A stretch of DNA of 56,277 nucleotides from an uncultured Cloacibacillus sp. (GTDB lineage: Bacteria > Synergistota > Synergistia > Synergistales > Synergistaceae), in NCBI GenBank assembly GCA_900545755.1, contig URAG01000005.1, forward strand, positions 1 through 56,277. Direction: 5' to 3'. The notes below the pieces were generated by a model that saw only the letters and a program-made list of their open reading frames with translations, did not search any database and was not told the DNA's origin. Numbering within the stretch: the stretch's first letter is position 1; each line of letters opens with the position of its first letter. This document shows positions 18,577 to 26,855 of the stretch, in pieces. Position numbers and translations under genes: made by a program.

Positions 18577-18608
18577 ATAAAAAATTCCCCCGCTGCGAGG
18601 CGGGGGAA
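18577..18608 (-). terminator. Intrinsic terminator of glnN
   Basis: Stem TTCCCCCGC (18585-18593) / GCGGGGGAA (18600-18608), followed on the minus strand by TTTTTTA, 30 bases past the glnN stop. The rest of 18334-18637 shows no gene; it includes the protease leader (GGAGGAAAC ribosome site) and a possible TTGCTG-18-TAAAAT promoter. Confidence 0.85.
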
Positions 18609-18637
18609 AATTCTGCGTTTTGGTTTTGCGCTTCGTT

Positions 18638-20773
18638 CTAGGCTGAGAGCGAGAGCAGATCTCTGTAGTTCGGATATGGCATATTCTCGGAGGAGAAGAA
18701 AATTTCGACCGAGTCGGCGGCCTTGCGTACTTCAAGCATGAGCGGCACGGCGGACTTCACGATCTCCTCGGCGTGGTCGCGCGCCGTCATCTGCGCCATC
18801 TTCTCGCGCAGCGCGGCGAGCTCCGCGGTCTTCTCGATGAGGTCGAGCTTCGCGGAGGCGAGGCGGACGAGCAGCTTGTCCCACTTCTCGAGCGCCGGCA
18901 GGCCGTAGCCAGCGACGGCGTCGCGCGAGCTTTTTTCGAGCAGTATCTGCTTCGAGAGCGCGGGCAGGATTCCCTCCCAGACCATGTCGCGCAGCACGGA
19001 CATCTCGATTTCGATGCTCTTGACGAACTGTTCGAGCTTTATCGTGTGGAACGCCTCGATTTCCTTTTTGGAGAAGACGCCCATCTCTTCGAGCATCTTT
19101 ATCGTCGACGGCTCAATGAAGAGGTCTATGCCCTCGGGGATTGTCTTGGCCTTGAGCAGGCCGCGGCGTTCCGCCTCCTCGTGCCAGTTAGCGCTGTAGG
19201 CGTTGCCCTCGAAGCGTATATTGCGGCTCATCTTTGCGACCTTGCGGATTGTCTTAACCGCGGCGTCTACTGGGTCGAGCCCGGCGTTTATCTCCTCCTC
19301 GAAGAAGCCGAGGAACTTTTCCATGCCGGCGGCCCAAACCGTGAGCAGCGCCATGACGGGAATCGCCATCGCCTGCGACGCGCCTGGCGCGCGGAATTCA
19401 AATTTGTTGCCGGTGAAGGCTATCGGGCTCGTGCGGTTGCGGTCGCTGTCGAAGGCTACTATGTCCGGCAGCTTGGAGAGCCCGAGGTCGAGCGTGCCGC
19501 GCGAGGGCTTCATCGTGCCGTCGTCCGTGCCCTCTTCGACGGCGCGCAGCAGCGAGGCTATCGCGTCGCCGAGGTAGATGCAGATGATGTTCGGCGGCGC
19601 TTCCTGACCGCCGAGGCGGTACATGTTGCCCGGCGTCGCAACGGAGGCCTGGAGCAGGCCGAAATGCTCCGCCGTGCCGAGTATGAACGACGAAAGGAAC
19701 GACAGGAATATGACGTTCTTCCTGTGGTTCGTAGACGGCTTCAGCAGGTTGCGCCCCTCGCTGTCCTCAAGCGAGAAGTTGATGTGCTTGCCGCTGCCGT
19801 TCATGCCGCGGAAGGGCTTTTCGTGGAAGAGCAGGCGCAGCTCGTGCTCGCGCGCCATCTTGCGCATCGTCTCCATGACGAGCTGGTTCTGGTCGCAGGC
19901 GAGATTCGCCTCGGTGAACTGCGGCGCGAACTCGAACTGGCAGCGCGCGTTTTCGTTGTGGCGCGTTGCGAGGTCTACGCCGAGGCGCGCAAGGTCGCGC
20001 TGCACGTCCTCCATATAGGAGAGGACGCGCGTCGGAATCGCGCCGAAGTAGTGATCCTCCATCTTCTGGTCGCGCGGCGGCGGGGAACCGACGAGCGTGC
20101 GGCCGCAGAAGCGGATGTCCGGGCGCTTCTGCGCGCGCGGGCGGTCGAGAAGGAAGAACTCCTGCTCGCCTCCCACCGTCGCGTGGACGTAGCGGACGCC
20201 GCGGTTGCCGAAGAGCTTCAGCATCTTCATCGAGCGCGTCTCAACCGCCTGCATCGCGCGCAGCAGATAGGTCTTCATGTCGAGCGGCGAACCGTCGTAG
20301 GCTATGAATATCGACGGGATGCAGAGCGTGCCGCCCTTCTTCGATTTGATTATGAACGCCGGGCTCGTCGGATCCCATGCGGAGTAGCCGCGCGCCTCAA
20401 AGGTGCTGCGCGTGCCGCCGGATGGGAACGACGAAGCGTCCGGCTCGCTCTGCATGAGGTCCTTGCCGCGGAAGGAGTTAAGCGGGTTGCCGTTCTCGTC
20501 CGCCATGAGGAACGCCGTGTGCTTCTCGGCGGTAAGCTCAGTCAGCGGATGGAACCAGTGCGCCCAATGGTCCGCGCCCTTGCTGACGGCCCAATCCTTC
20601 ATCGCGAGCGCGACGGTGTCCGCGATGCTCGAATCGAGCTTCTGCCGTCCCTCCATAGCCGCGATGAGGCTGTCGAAGACGTCGCGCGGAAGCCGCTGTT
20701 TCATCTCCCTCTGGTCAAAGACGAGAGAGCCGTAAATGTCTTTCATCTTCGGGTATTCTCTTATCTCGGTCAT
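18638..20773 (-). CDS. glnN: Glutamine synthetase, type III
   Basis: Makes glutamine from glutamate, ammonia and ATP. The 711-residue length and domain order identify the GSIII class (~700-730 residues, against ~470 for GSI). Seen: the N-terminal beta-grasp region; AHWFHPLTELTAEKHTAFL (~80-100); GGTRSTFEARGYSAWDP (a GSIII signature, ~120); the GEQEFFLLD metal-site Glu region (~206-214); NENARCQFEFAPQF; the GMNGSGKHINFSLED ATP/glutamate site; and PSRGTLDLGL with NRTSPIAFTGNKFEFRAPGASQA. The final ~150 residues include a coiled-coil-like stretch. A consensus promoter lies ~45 bases upstream and a terminator follows. It is monocistronic. Nitrogen control by PII or GlnR is not visible. The opposite strand holds a long open frame that I regard as a shadow. 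Confidence 0.97.
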   Translation of the reverse strand: MTEIREYPKMKDIYGSLVFDQREMKQRLPRDVFDSLIAAMEGRQKLDSSIADTVALAMKDWAVSKGADHWAHWFHPLTELTAEKHTAFLMADENGNPLNSFRGKDLMQSEPDASSFPSGGTRSTFEARGYSAWDPTSPAFIIKSKKGGTLCIPSIFIAYDGSPLDMKTYLLRAMQAVETRSMKMLKLFGNRGVRYVHATVGGEQEFFLLDRPRAQKRPDIRFCGRTLVGSPPPRDQKMEDHYFGAIPTRVLSYMEDVQRDLARLGVDLATRHNENARCQFEFAPQFTEANLACDQNQLVMETMRKMAREHELRLLFHEKPFRGMNGSGKHINFSLEDSEGRNLLKPSTNHRKNVIFLSFLSSFILGTAEHFGLLQASVATPGNMYRLGGQEAPPNIICIYLGDAIASLLRAVEEGTDDGTMKPSRGTLDLGLSKLPDIVAFDSDRNRTSPIAFTGNKFEFRAPGASQAMAIPVMALLTVWAAGMEKFLGFFEEEINAGLDPVDAAVKTIRKVAKMSRNIRFEGNAYSANWHEEAERRGLLKAKTIPEGIDLFIEPSTIKMLEEMGVFSKKEIEAFHTIKLEQFVKSIEIEMSVLRDMVWEGILPALSKQILLEKSSRDAVAGYGLPALEKWDKLLVRLASAKLDLIEKTAELAALREKMAQMTARDHAEEIVKSAVPLMLEVRKAADSVEIFFSSENMPYPNYRDLLSLSA

Positions 20774-20814
20774 ACATTATCCTCCAGACTGAGTAATGCT
20801 GATACACTCGTATC

Positions 20815-20843
20815 TTTATAGCGCGTTTTAAGCGTAAAATCAA
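20815..20843 (-). promoter_or_regulatory. Sigma-70 promoter of glnN
   Basis: Minus strand: TTGATT (20843-20838), 17 bases, TATAAA (20820-20815); the leader is ~35 bases to the ATG at 20773, which has GGAGG just upstream. Confidence 0.75.
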
Positions 20844-20942
20844 CAGATAGTATCCGCTTAATTGTCCCAAATTTACGCAAAAAACGACAAGAAAAATAAA
20901 ATTTACATAATATGCGACAAAAGTATGGAGGACACAGAGCAC

Positions 20943-20973
20943 AAAAAAGCCGGAGGGAAGCATCCCCTCCGGC
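20943..20973 (-). terminator. Intrinsic terminator of the YadA-like operon
   Basis: GCCGGAGGG (20949-20957) / CCCTCCGGC (20965-20973) stem followed on the minus strand by TTTTTTG, 40 bases past the stop of the fibre gene. Confidence 0.9.
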
Positions 20974-21012
20974 CTGCGCGTCCCGGGATTGGACGCACCG
21001 ATGAACGGCCTG

Positions 21013-23688
21013 TTACTGCTTGCGAAGCTGTTTTTTGAGGGCCGCGTTCTCGTCCTTGAGTTCCTGCAGCGCGTACTGCACTTCCATGAGCTGCTTCTGA
21101 ACGTCGTTCATGTTCTGCGCGAGAGCCGGCTTGTCCTTGTCCTTCTTGCCGACCGCGAAGCTGATGCCTGCGCGTCCCATCAGGTCTCCGTCGGAGCAGA
21201 TGGAAGCGCCAAGGTTGAACATAACATTGTCGCGTACATAGTGATAGACTCCTACCGCTACCGCGTACTCGTCGCGGTAGGTTCCGATGGCTGCGGAGAG
21301 CGTCGTCGGCTGATAGGGATTATAGGGAACAGGTGCGAGACCAGAGAGAGCCGCCGCGTGCGCTCCGACGATGTTGATGCTCTCCTGTAGGTCGTCCATG
21401 CGCTGATAGGCCTGCCAGAGCTGGTTGCCCGTCACCGCATCGCTGCTTCCTCTGTAAACGCCGCCGTCCGCGAGGCCGGTGATCGTTCCGCCGCCCACAT
21501 TGAGCGTGTTGCGCATTCCGTCGTAGGTCAGCCTGCCGACCTGCATACCGTATTTCCCATAGTAAGCGGCTATTGTGCCGTTCTCGCTAATCTCCATACC
21601 GTCGCCGTTGATTACCGTGCTGTTCGAGAAAACTCCGCCTTCGTTTGCATAGAGCTTACCATCGACAGTCGCGTCGCCGCCGATGTTAGCGTTGCCGTTG
21701 ACCTGAAGGCTGCCGAATGTGCCTTTGCCCGTCGCGGTGATGTTGCCGCCGTCGATTTCTGTCTTATCGTCGCCGGGCGTTCTGGTTGTAACAGGTTTCG
21801 ATACCGTCAGCTTGCCGCCGTCGATCACGGTCGTGCCCTGCACACCAGCTTCGGAGGTTATCTTGCTGCCTTCGACGAACGTCTGATTACCCTCTGCCGT
21901 ACCGACGGTCAGTTTCTCGTCTACGTTCGCAAAATCGGTATTGACGGTTCCGGTGTTGACAGTGTCGCCATCGATTATCGTCTGATTGTCGCCGGTTCCT
22001 ATTGTGACCTTGCCTTCAAGGCTGCTCTCGCCTTTGACGGTGAGATTCTTCTCTATCGAGGCGTTGTTGCCGACTGTGAGATCGTTCCCTATCGAGGCGT
22101 TGTCATTGAAAGCCGCGTCGCCGTTGACTTCGAGGCCGTTGTTGATAAGCGCGCCGCCGTTGGCCGTGAGCTTTCCGCCGAGCGTGGTCGTACCGGCGAC
22201 ATCAAAGTTTCCTTCAACCGCTGCGTTGCTCGCAAAGGTGGCGTCGCCCGCTACGTTGAGCGTACCGTCGAGGGTGGTGTTCCCGGCTACATCCAGCATG
22301 CCGCCTATACCGACGTTGCCGGCCGTCGTGATGTCGCCGTTTTCAATCGTCGTCTGCGAACCGGGGGCTCCGACTGTTACCTTGTTTCCAACCGTGAGCC
22401 CGCTGCTATCCGCAACGACGTTGCCGGCGCCGGCGCTGAGTGTGCCGTCGATGGTCGCGTCATTCCCGACGTTCAGGTTGTTGTTTATCACAGCATCCTG
22501 TGCCGTCATTGTGCCCGTGAACGTGCCGTCCTTCGCGCTTACGTCGCCGGAGAACGTGCCGTTGACCGCGCTGATGTTGCCGTCAGTGCTGATGTTGCCG
22601 GCCGCGTGGATGGTCCCGGTAGCGTCGACATTGCCGTTAACGTCAAGCGCGCCGTTAAGTTCGGTGGCTCCGTTGACTTTAAGCCCGCTAAATTCAGCAC
22701 TGCCTGCTTCGAGAGAGCCGAACTTGCCGAGACCGGTGGCCGTCACCGTTCCGTTTTCTATCACGGTGTTGTTGCCCGCCATTCCGACTTCAACCTTCGT
22801 CCCGAACGTACCGTTTGCAGCGGAGAGGTCGCCGGTTACGTCAAGATTGCCGCCGACCGTCGCGTTGCCGGTTACATCAGCTGTGTCGGCAGTGAGGCCG
22901 CCTGTGACCGTAGCGCCGGCGTTCGCCGTGAGTGCGCCGTCAAGCGTCGTCTCTCCGGTTACTTTGAGGCTGTCAAATTCCGGGTTTTTGTAGTCCGCGC
23001 CGAGCACGGTGCCTATCTTGCCGATTTCTGCCGTATTGCTGTTGACGTCTGTTCTGAGAGTATTGGTGTCTACCCTGAGCGTGTCGACATCCGTTCTGAG
23101 AACGCCGATATCCCCAGTGTTCGTGGCTATCTGCGTCGTGTTCGCGGCTATCTGCGTCGTGTTCGCGGCGATGTTTGCCGCGTTGTTGTCGACATCGGTT
23201 CTGAGTGTACCGACGTCTGTTCTAAGAGTATCGGTATCCGTTCTGAGCGTAGCGATGTCGCCAGTGTTTGTGGCGACAGTGGCGCCGATGTCGGTTCCGC
23301 CGATGGTCAGCGAGTCGGCCGTCGTCGCTCCCAGCGTCGTGTCGCCGGTCGCGGTGAGGGTGCTAAATGTCGGGTTTTTGTAGTCCGTGCCGAGCACGTC
23401 GCCTAATTTATTCAGCTCTTCCCCGACGTTGATGTCGGCGCCGGAGCCTGCCCCGACCAACAGTTCCGTAGCCACCGTGGTTCCCAGCCTTACTTCAGTA
23501 GCCCCCGAAGCGTCTAATGTTCCGGTGACTGTAGTAGTGCCGGTTATTTCGACGTCTCCCGTCCCGACAGGTGCACCACCCGCCGATATGTCGGCCATCG
23601 CGCCTGCCGGCGTCATGGAAACCATGAACGCCGCAATCAGCGCGTATGTCGAATATTTTACATAAGATCTGTTCCTGAGCTTCATCAT
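21013..23688 (-). CDS. YadA-like trimeric autotransporter-type surface protein
   Basis: An 891-residue protein from the ATG behind GAGGAG (23688). Signal peptide: MMKLRNRSYVKYSTYALIAA then FMVSMTPAGAMA. The middle is a long low-complexity beta-roll of ~16-28-residue units built on N/G-T-V/L-x-V-x-G steps (GNATVGGNLDVTGDLSA, NNTVIENGTVTATGLG), interrupted by a heptad-like stalk near residues 165-235 (LRTDVDTLRTD and NTTQIAANTTQIA). A ~33-residue module GDVLGTDYKNPTFSTLTATG is repeated later as GTVLGADYKNPEFDSLKVTG. The C-terminal region MDDLQESINIVGAHAAALSGL...IGTYRDEYAVAVGVYHYVRDNVMFNLGAS matches the YadA anchor (coiled coil plus four strands). Unusually, a further ~45-residue charged coiled coil (QKQLMEVQYALQELKDENAALKKQ) follows the barrel. 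It is probably an adhesin or S-layer-like fibre, downstream of a Skp-like chaperone. Confidence 0.85.
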   Translation of the reverse strand: MMKLRNRSYVKYSTYALIAAFMVSMTPAGAMADISAGGAPVGTGDVEITGTTTVTGTLDASGATEVRLGTTVATELLVGAGSGADINVGEELNKLGDVLGTDYKNPTFSTLTATGDTTLGATTADSLTIGGTDIGATVATNTGDIATLRTDTDTLRTDVGTLRTDVDNNAANIAANTTQIAANTTQIATNTGDIGVLRTDVDTLRVDTNTLRTDVNSNTAEIGKIGTVLGADYKNPEFDSLKVTGETTLDGALTANAGATVTGGLTADTADVTGNATVGGNLDVTGDLSAANGTFGTKVEVGMAGNNTVIENGTVTATGLGKFGSLEAGSAEFSGLKVNGATELNGALDVNGNVDATGTIHAAGNISTDGNISAVNGTFSGDVSAKDGTFTGTMTAQDAVINNNLNVGNDATIDGTLSAGAGNVVADSSGLTVGNKVTVGAPGSQTTIENGDITTAGNVGIGGMLDVAGNTTLDGTLNVAGDATFASNAAVEGNFDVAGTTTLGGKLTANGGALINNGLEVNGDAAFNDNASIGNDLTVGNNASIEKNLTVKGESSLEGKVTIGTGDNQTIIDGDTVNTGTVNTDFANVDEKLTVGTAEGNQTFVEGSKITSEAGVQGTTVIDGGKLTVSKPVTTRTPGDDKTEIDGGNITATGKGTFGSLQVNGNANIGGDATVDGKLYANEGGVFSNSTVINGDGMEISENGTIAAYYGKYGMQVGRLTYDGMRNTLNVGGGTITGLADGGVYRGSSDAVTGNQLWQAYQRMDDLQESINIVGAHAAALSGLAPVPYNPYQPTTLSAAIGTYRDEYAVAVGVYHYVRDNVMFNLGASICSDGDLMGRAGISFAVGKKDKDKPALAQNMNDVQKQLMEVQYALQELKDENAALKKQLRKQ

Positions 23689-23800
23689 TTTCTGCTCCTC
23701 TCTTTGCTGATCTGTTCTGTGTCCTCTGTCTGTGTCTGCCTGGCTTTTGTCCCGTGTGATGTTCTGTCCCGGCCTCCCCTCCTCCTTCTGCCGCACCGGT

Positions 23801-23893
23801 TCAGGCGAGCGCGAAGAACAGCGCCGCGGCAGTTAGGAACGACAGAGCTGCGAAGACAGCTATGAGGTATGCAAGCAGCCTGTGACGCCGCAT
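23801..23893 (-). CDS. 30-residue single-span membrane peptide
   Basis: Begins MRRHRLLAYLIAV and continues as an uninterrupted hydrophobic helix ending FFALA. An AAGGAGGGG Shine-Dalgarno sits ~7 bases before the ATG. It lies between the Skp-like gene and the YadA-like gene on the same strand (42 and 112 bases away), so it is probably part of that operon. The Arg/His-rich N-terminus predicts an N-in orientation. No family is recognised. It could be a small regulator of export or a signal-peptide-like remnant; the strong ribosome site argues for translation. Confidence 0.6.
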   Translation of the reverse strand: MRRHRLLAYLIAVFAALSFLTAAALFFALA

Positions 23894-23935
23894 ATCCGCC
23901 CCTCCTTTTCCCTAGGCGTGTCCCGGCGGCGTCGC

Positions 23936-24400
23936 CTACTTTTTAGTGAAGTCGATCTTCACCGCGTTGAGCTTGAGCAGGATTTCCTTGCTGATGTCCG
24001 CCCCTTTTGTGTATCCGAGCGCGGTGTTCGCCGGAATCACCGCCGTCACGCCCTTTTTGTTCGATTTCAGCCAGTCCTGCACGGAGTTCCTCAGAGCGGT
24101 CATGATGAGCGCGCTGACACGGTTGTATTCGCGCTGGTACTCTCCGTTCAGTTCCGCCTGCTTGCGAGCTATCTTCTGCTGACCGTCCTTAACCTTCGCG
24201 TTTTTCTCGCGGAAACGTTTCAGTTCGCCTTCGAGCGCGTTCTTCAGGTTGTCGACGTATTTCTGTCCCGCTTTGCCCGGCGCGCTCGAATCTATGACTT
24301 CCGCCACGTTGACCACCGCGACCCCGGCGCGCGCCGGAACGGCGGCGGCGAGAGCGCACAATACCAACAGCAGCATTAAGGCTGTTTTCATAAAACGCAT
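23936..24400 (-). CDS. Skp/OmpH-like periplasmic chaperone
   Basis: A 154-residue protein with a signal peptide (MRFMKTALMLLLVLCALAAAVPARA) and a mature region starting GVAVVNVAEVIDSSAPGKAGQKYVDNLKNALEGELKRF, followed by a charged helical arm (EKNAKVKDGQQKIARKQAELNGEYQREYNRV) and a short beta C-terminus. Skp/OmpH proteins of 150-170 residues trimerise and carry unfolded outer-membrane proteins across the periplasm. First gene of the operon that ends with the YadA-like fibre, a sensible client. It is not beside bamA or lpxD, where housekeeping skp usually sits, so this may be a dedicated paralogue. The GAAAGGAC ribosome site lies ~11 bases before the ATG. Confidence 0.8.
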   Translation of the reverse strand: MRFMKTALMLLLVLCALAAAVPARAGVAVVNVAEVIDSSAPGKAGQKYVDNLKNALEGELKRFREKNAKVKDGQQKIARKQAELNGEYQREYNRVSALIMTALRNSVQDWLKSNKKGVTAVIPANTALGYTKGADISKEILLKLNAVKIDFTKK

Positions 24401-24420
24401 TATTTATCTTGTCCTTTCAT

Positions 24421-24484
24421 AAAAAAATTGACGACAGGCTACGCCGGCTTACCTCTGTGCAGCCGCGGCGCTACCCGTCGTCAA
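24421..24484 (-). promoter_or_regulatory. Terminator-like leader structure before skp
   Basis: On the minus strand TTGACGAC (24484-24477) pairs with GTCGTCAA (24435-24428), enclosing a GC-rich arm (CGCCG..CGGCG and CGGCT..AGCCG) with an 11-base loop, followed directly by seven T (24427-24421). It ends 20 bases before the skp start. Since the upstream gene is divergent, this hairpin lies inside the operon leader rather than after another gene, as in attenuators. Confidence 0.6.
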
Positions 24485-24554
24485 AATACGGAAGGTACTG
24501 CATCAGGACGAAGCGCGCAAAACATACGGCGTTTACGCGCGCCGGCCTTAGTGC

Positions 24555-24584
24555 AGAATAAATTGATCGAAGTTTATTTTTCAA
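24555..24584 (-). promoter_or_regulatory. Candidate promoter of the skp-YadA operon
   Basis: Minus strand: TTGAAA (24584-24579), 18 bases, TATTCT (24560-24555). It overlaps an inverted repeat AGTTTATT (24571-24578) / AATAAACT (24590-24597) that could be an operator. Start near 24548 gives a ~148-base leader. Confidence 0.45.
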
Positions 24585-24601
24585 TCTAGAATAAACTCTG
24601 A

Positions 24602-24611
24602 GGGGGGGGGG
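24602..24611. repeat. Homopolymer tract of ten G
   Basis: Ten consecutive G (ten C on the minus strand) about 17 bases upstream of the candidate -35 of the skp-YadA operon. Tracts of this length are prone to slipped-strand length change and in other diderms tune surface-protein promoters. The rest of 24612-24845 is AT-rich, with dyads such as AGTTCAC-T6-GTAAACT and no gene. Confidence 0.7.
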
Positions 24612-24845
24612 TAATTACTACAAGTTCACTTTTTTGTAAACTATTTGTAATCATATTTCTTCCCCCTTCTGTAATTTCTTCTTTAGTCAGTATAAATACG
24701 TAGTATTCTATCATAACCAGATAATTTTGCAACATTGCGCAGCCATACGTTTACGCATTTTCCCGGCCGTCCGCTCTCTGGCATTTGATTACAGATTACA
24801 GCCTTATGATTGGGTGCGTGCCGGAAATGCGTCCGCCGCGCGAGA

Positions 24846-24874
24846 TTTTCACCGCGCGCGTTTCCGTTTATAAT
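24846..24874 (+). promoter_or_regulatory. Promoter of the ABC-F gene
   Basis: Perfect TATAAT (24869-24874) with a weak TTTTCA 17 bases upstream. The start site near 24881 rules out the open frame's TTG at 24883 and supports the ATG at 24913. Confidence 0.55.
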
Positions 24875-24912
24875 GGACTGGATTGTTTTGCAACGGAGGG
24901 AAGCAATTTCCT

Positions 24913-26844
24913 ATGATTGAGATAAAGGGCTTGAAAGTGCGCTTCGGCGAACAGGAGGTGCTTCGCGGGATAGACTGGTTCATCCCGCCGAAGAGCCGCG
25001 TCGGTCTCGTCGGCGGCAACGGCGCGGGCAAGACGACGCTGCTGCGCGTCCTCGCTGGCGAAGCGGACTATGAAGGAAGCATCTCGATGCCGAAGGGCCA
25101 CGCCGTCGGCTATCTGCCGCAGGACCTCGTAGAGGTGAAGGACGAGGTGCTGCTCGACTATCTGCGCGAGCGTGCGGGGCTTACGGACATAGCGGCTCGG
25201 CTCGCTGACTGCGAGGAGCGCATGAGCGCGTCCTCCGGCGACGCCGTTAAGCCGCTGCTCGCGGAGCACGACAGGCTCCAGCGCGAGTTTGAGGCGAAGG
25301 GCGGCTTCGGCTTCGACGTCGAGGCGAAGCAGGTGATGAAGGGGCTCGGCTTCGCGCCGGAGCGCGACGCGGCGCGCCGCACCTCGGAATTCTCGGGCGG
25401 CTGGAAGATGCGCATAGCTCTCGCTGCGCTGCTGCTCTCGCACGCGGATATACTTTTGCTTGACGAGCCGACGAACCATCTGGACACGGAGAGCATGGAG
25501 TGGCTCGAATCGTGGCTGCGCGACTACCGCGGCACTATAATCGCGGTCTCGCACGACCGCCGTTTCCTCGACAACATGGTGACTACCGTCGCGGAGCTCG
25601 CGAACGGGGAAATACACCTATATTCATGCGGCTACGAAAAATTCCTCACCGAGCGCGAAGAACGCCGCGCGCGCCTCGAAGCCGAATGGGAGCAGCAGAA
25701 GGAGAAAATAGAGGAAATTCAGAAATTCGTCGAGCGCTTCCGCTACAAGGCGACGAAGGCGCGCCAGGTGCAGAGCCGCATAAAACAGCTTGAAAAAATG
25801 GAGATTACGGAGCTCGAAGGGCCGCAGAAGAGCGTCAGCTTCAAGTTCCCGGAGTGTCCGCGCAGCGGGCGCGAAGTGCTCAAGGCCGAAGGGCTCGCGA
25901 AGCGCTACGGAGACCACGTCGTCTTCCACGACGTCAGTTTCGTCATCGAGCGCGGGCAGCGCGTCGCGCTCGTCGGCGTGAACGGCGCCGGCAAATCGAC
26001 GCTGATGCGGCTGCTCGACCAGATAGAGGAGCCGACCGCGGGGCGCGCGTCGCTCGGCCTAAACGTCAAGAAAGCCTACTTCTCGCAGGAAAGCGCGCAG
26101 AATTTGGACTACAGCCGCACGATATGGCAGGAGGTCAACAACACGGGCTCGAAGCTGCTCGAAGGGGAGAAACGCAATCTGCTGGGCGCGTTCCTCTTCT
26201 CTGGCGACGAGATACACAAGCCCGTCTCCGTCCTCTCGGGCGGGGAGAAGTCTCGCCTCGGCCTGCTCAAGATGCTGCTCTCCGAGTCGAACCTTCTGAT
26301 ACTCGACGAGCCTACGAACCACCTTGACTACGGTACGAAGGAGCTCTTTCAGAAAGCGCTGCTCGAATACGGCGGTACGATACTGATAGTCTCGCACGAC
26401 CGCGCGTTCCTCGACGACCTTGTGGACCGCGTGCTTGAGATACGCGACGGCAGCGTCTACGACTACCCGGGAAATTACTCGTGGTTCATAGAAAAACGCG
26501 CCGAACGCGAAGCGCGCGCCGCGGCGGAACGTGCCGGCGAAGTGCAGCCGGAGAAGGCCGAGAGCAAAACGAAGGAGCAGAAGCGCGCCGAGGCCGAGGA
26601 GCGCAACCGCCTCTACCGCGCGAAGAAGGGCTTCGTCGACCGCCTCAAAAAGTGCGAGGAAGAAATCGCAGAGGGCGAGGCGCGCAAGACGGAGATAAAC
26701 GAGCTTCTCTGCTCGCAGGAGGTTTTGTCGGACTCGGCGCGCATCCAGGAGCTTATGATAGAGCTCAAGGAAAAGGAAAACTCACTGAAAGCCCTCTACG
26801 ACGAGTGGGAGGAGCTCAGCCTCAAGATAGAAGAGATAAAATAG
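24913..26844 (+). CDS. ABC-F family ATPase (ribosome-associated type)
   Basis: A 643-residue soluble protein with two ABC nucleotide-binding domains and no membrane segments. NBD1: Walker A GGNGAGKTT (~34-42), signature SGGWKMR, Walker B ILLLDEPTNHLD. A linker helix pair (LTEREERRARLEAEWEQQKEKIEEIQKFVERFRYKATKARQ, ~240-285) is the P-site tRNA interaction motif region of ABC-F proteins. NBD2: Walker A GVNGAGKST (~357), LSGGEKSRL and LLILDEPTNHLDYGTKE. The C-terminal ~100 residues are a charged coiled coil, as in Uup/YdiF-type members. ABC-F proteins act on stalled or antibiotic-blocked ribosomes; which subgroup is uncertain. Downstream yhcH-like gene is 11 bases away, in the same transcript. 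Confidence 0.93.
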   Translation: MIEIKGLKVRFGEQEVLRGIDWFIPPKSRVGLVGGNGAGKTTLLRVLAGEADYEGSISMPKGHAVGYLPQDLVEVKDEVLLDYLRERAGLTDIAARLADCEERMSASSGDAVKPLLAEHDRLQREFEAKGGFGFDVEAKQVMKGLGFAPERDAARRTSEFSGGWKMRIALAALLLSHADILLLDEPTNHLDTESMEWLESWLRDYRGTIIAVSHDRRFLDNMVTTVAELANGEIHLYSCGYEKFLTEREERRARLEAEWEQQKEKIEEIQKFVERFRYKATKARQVQSRIKQLEKMEITELEGPQKSVSFKFPECPRSGREVLKAEGLAKRYGDHVVFHDVSFVIERGQRVALVGVNGAGKSTLMRLLDQIEEPTAGRASLGLNVKKAYFSQESAQNLDYSRTIWQEVNNTGSKLLEGEKRNLLGAFLFSGDEIHKPVSVLSGGEKSRLGLLKMLLSESNLLILDEPTNHLDYGTKELFQKALLEYGGTILIVSHDRAFLDDLVDRVLEIRDGSVYDYPGNYSWFIEKRAEREARAAAERAGEVQPEKAESKTKEQKRAEAEERNRLYRAKKGFVDRLKKCEEEIAEGEARKTEINELLCSQEVLSDSARIQELMIELKEKENSLKALYDEWEELSLKIEEIK

Positions 26845-26855
26845 GAGGAACGGCG

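Noticed and set aside
18773..20821. A 682-codon open frame antisense to glnN
   Set aside because: It mirrors the glnN coding region in a GC-rich genome with strong third-position bias; its product is Arg/Val/Leu/Ala-rich low-complexity sequence with no motifs, and glnN itself is unmistakable.
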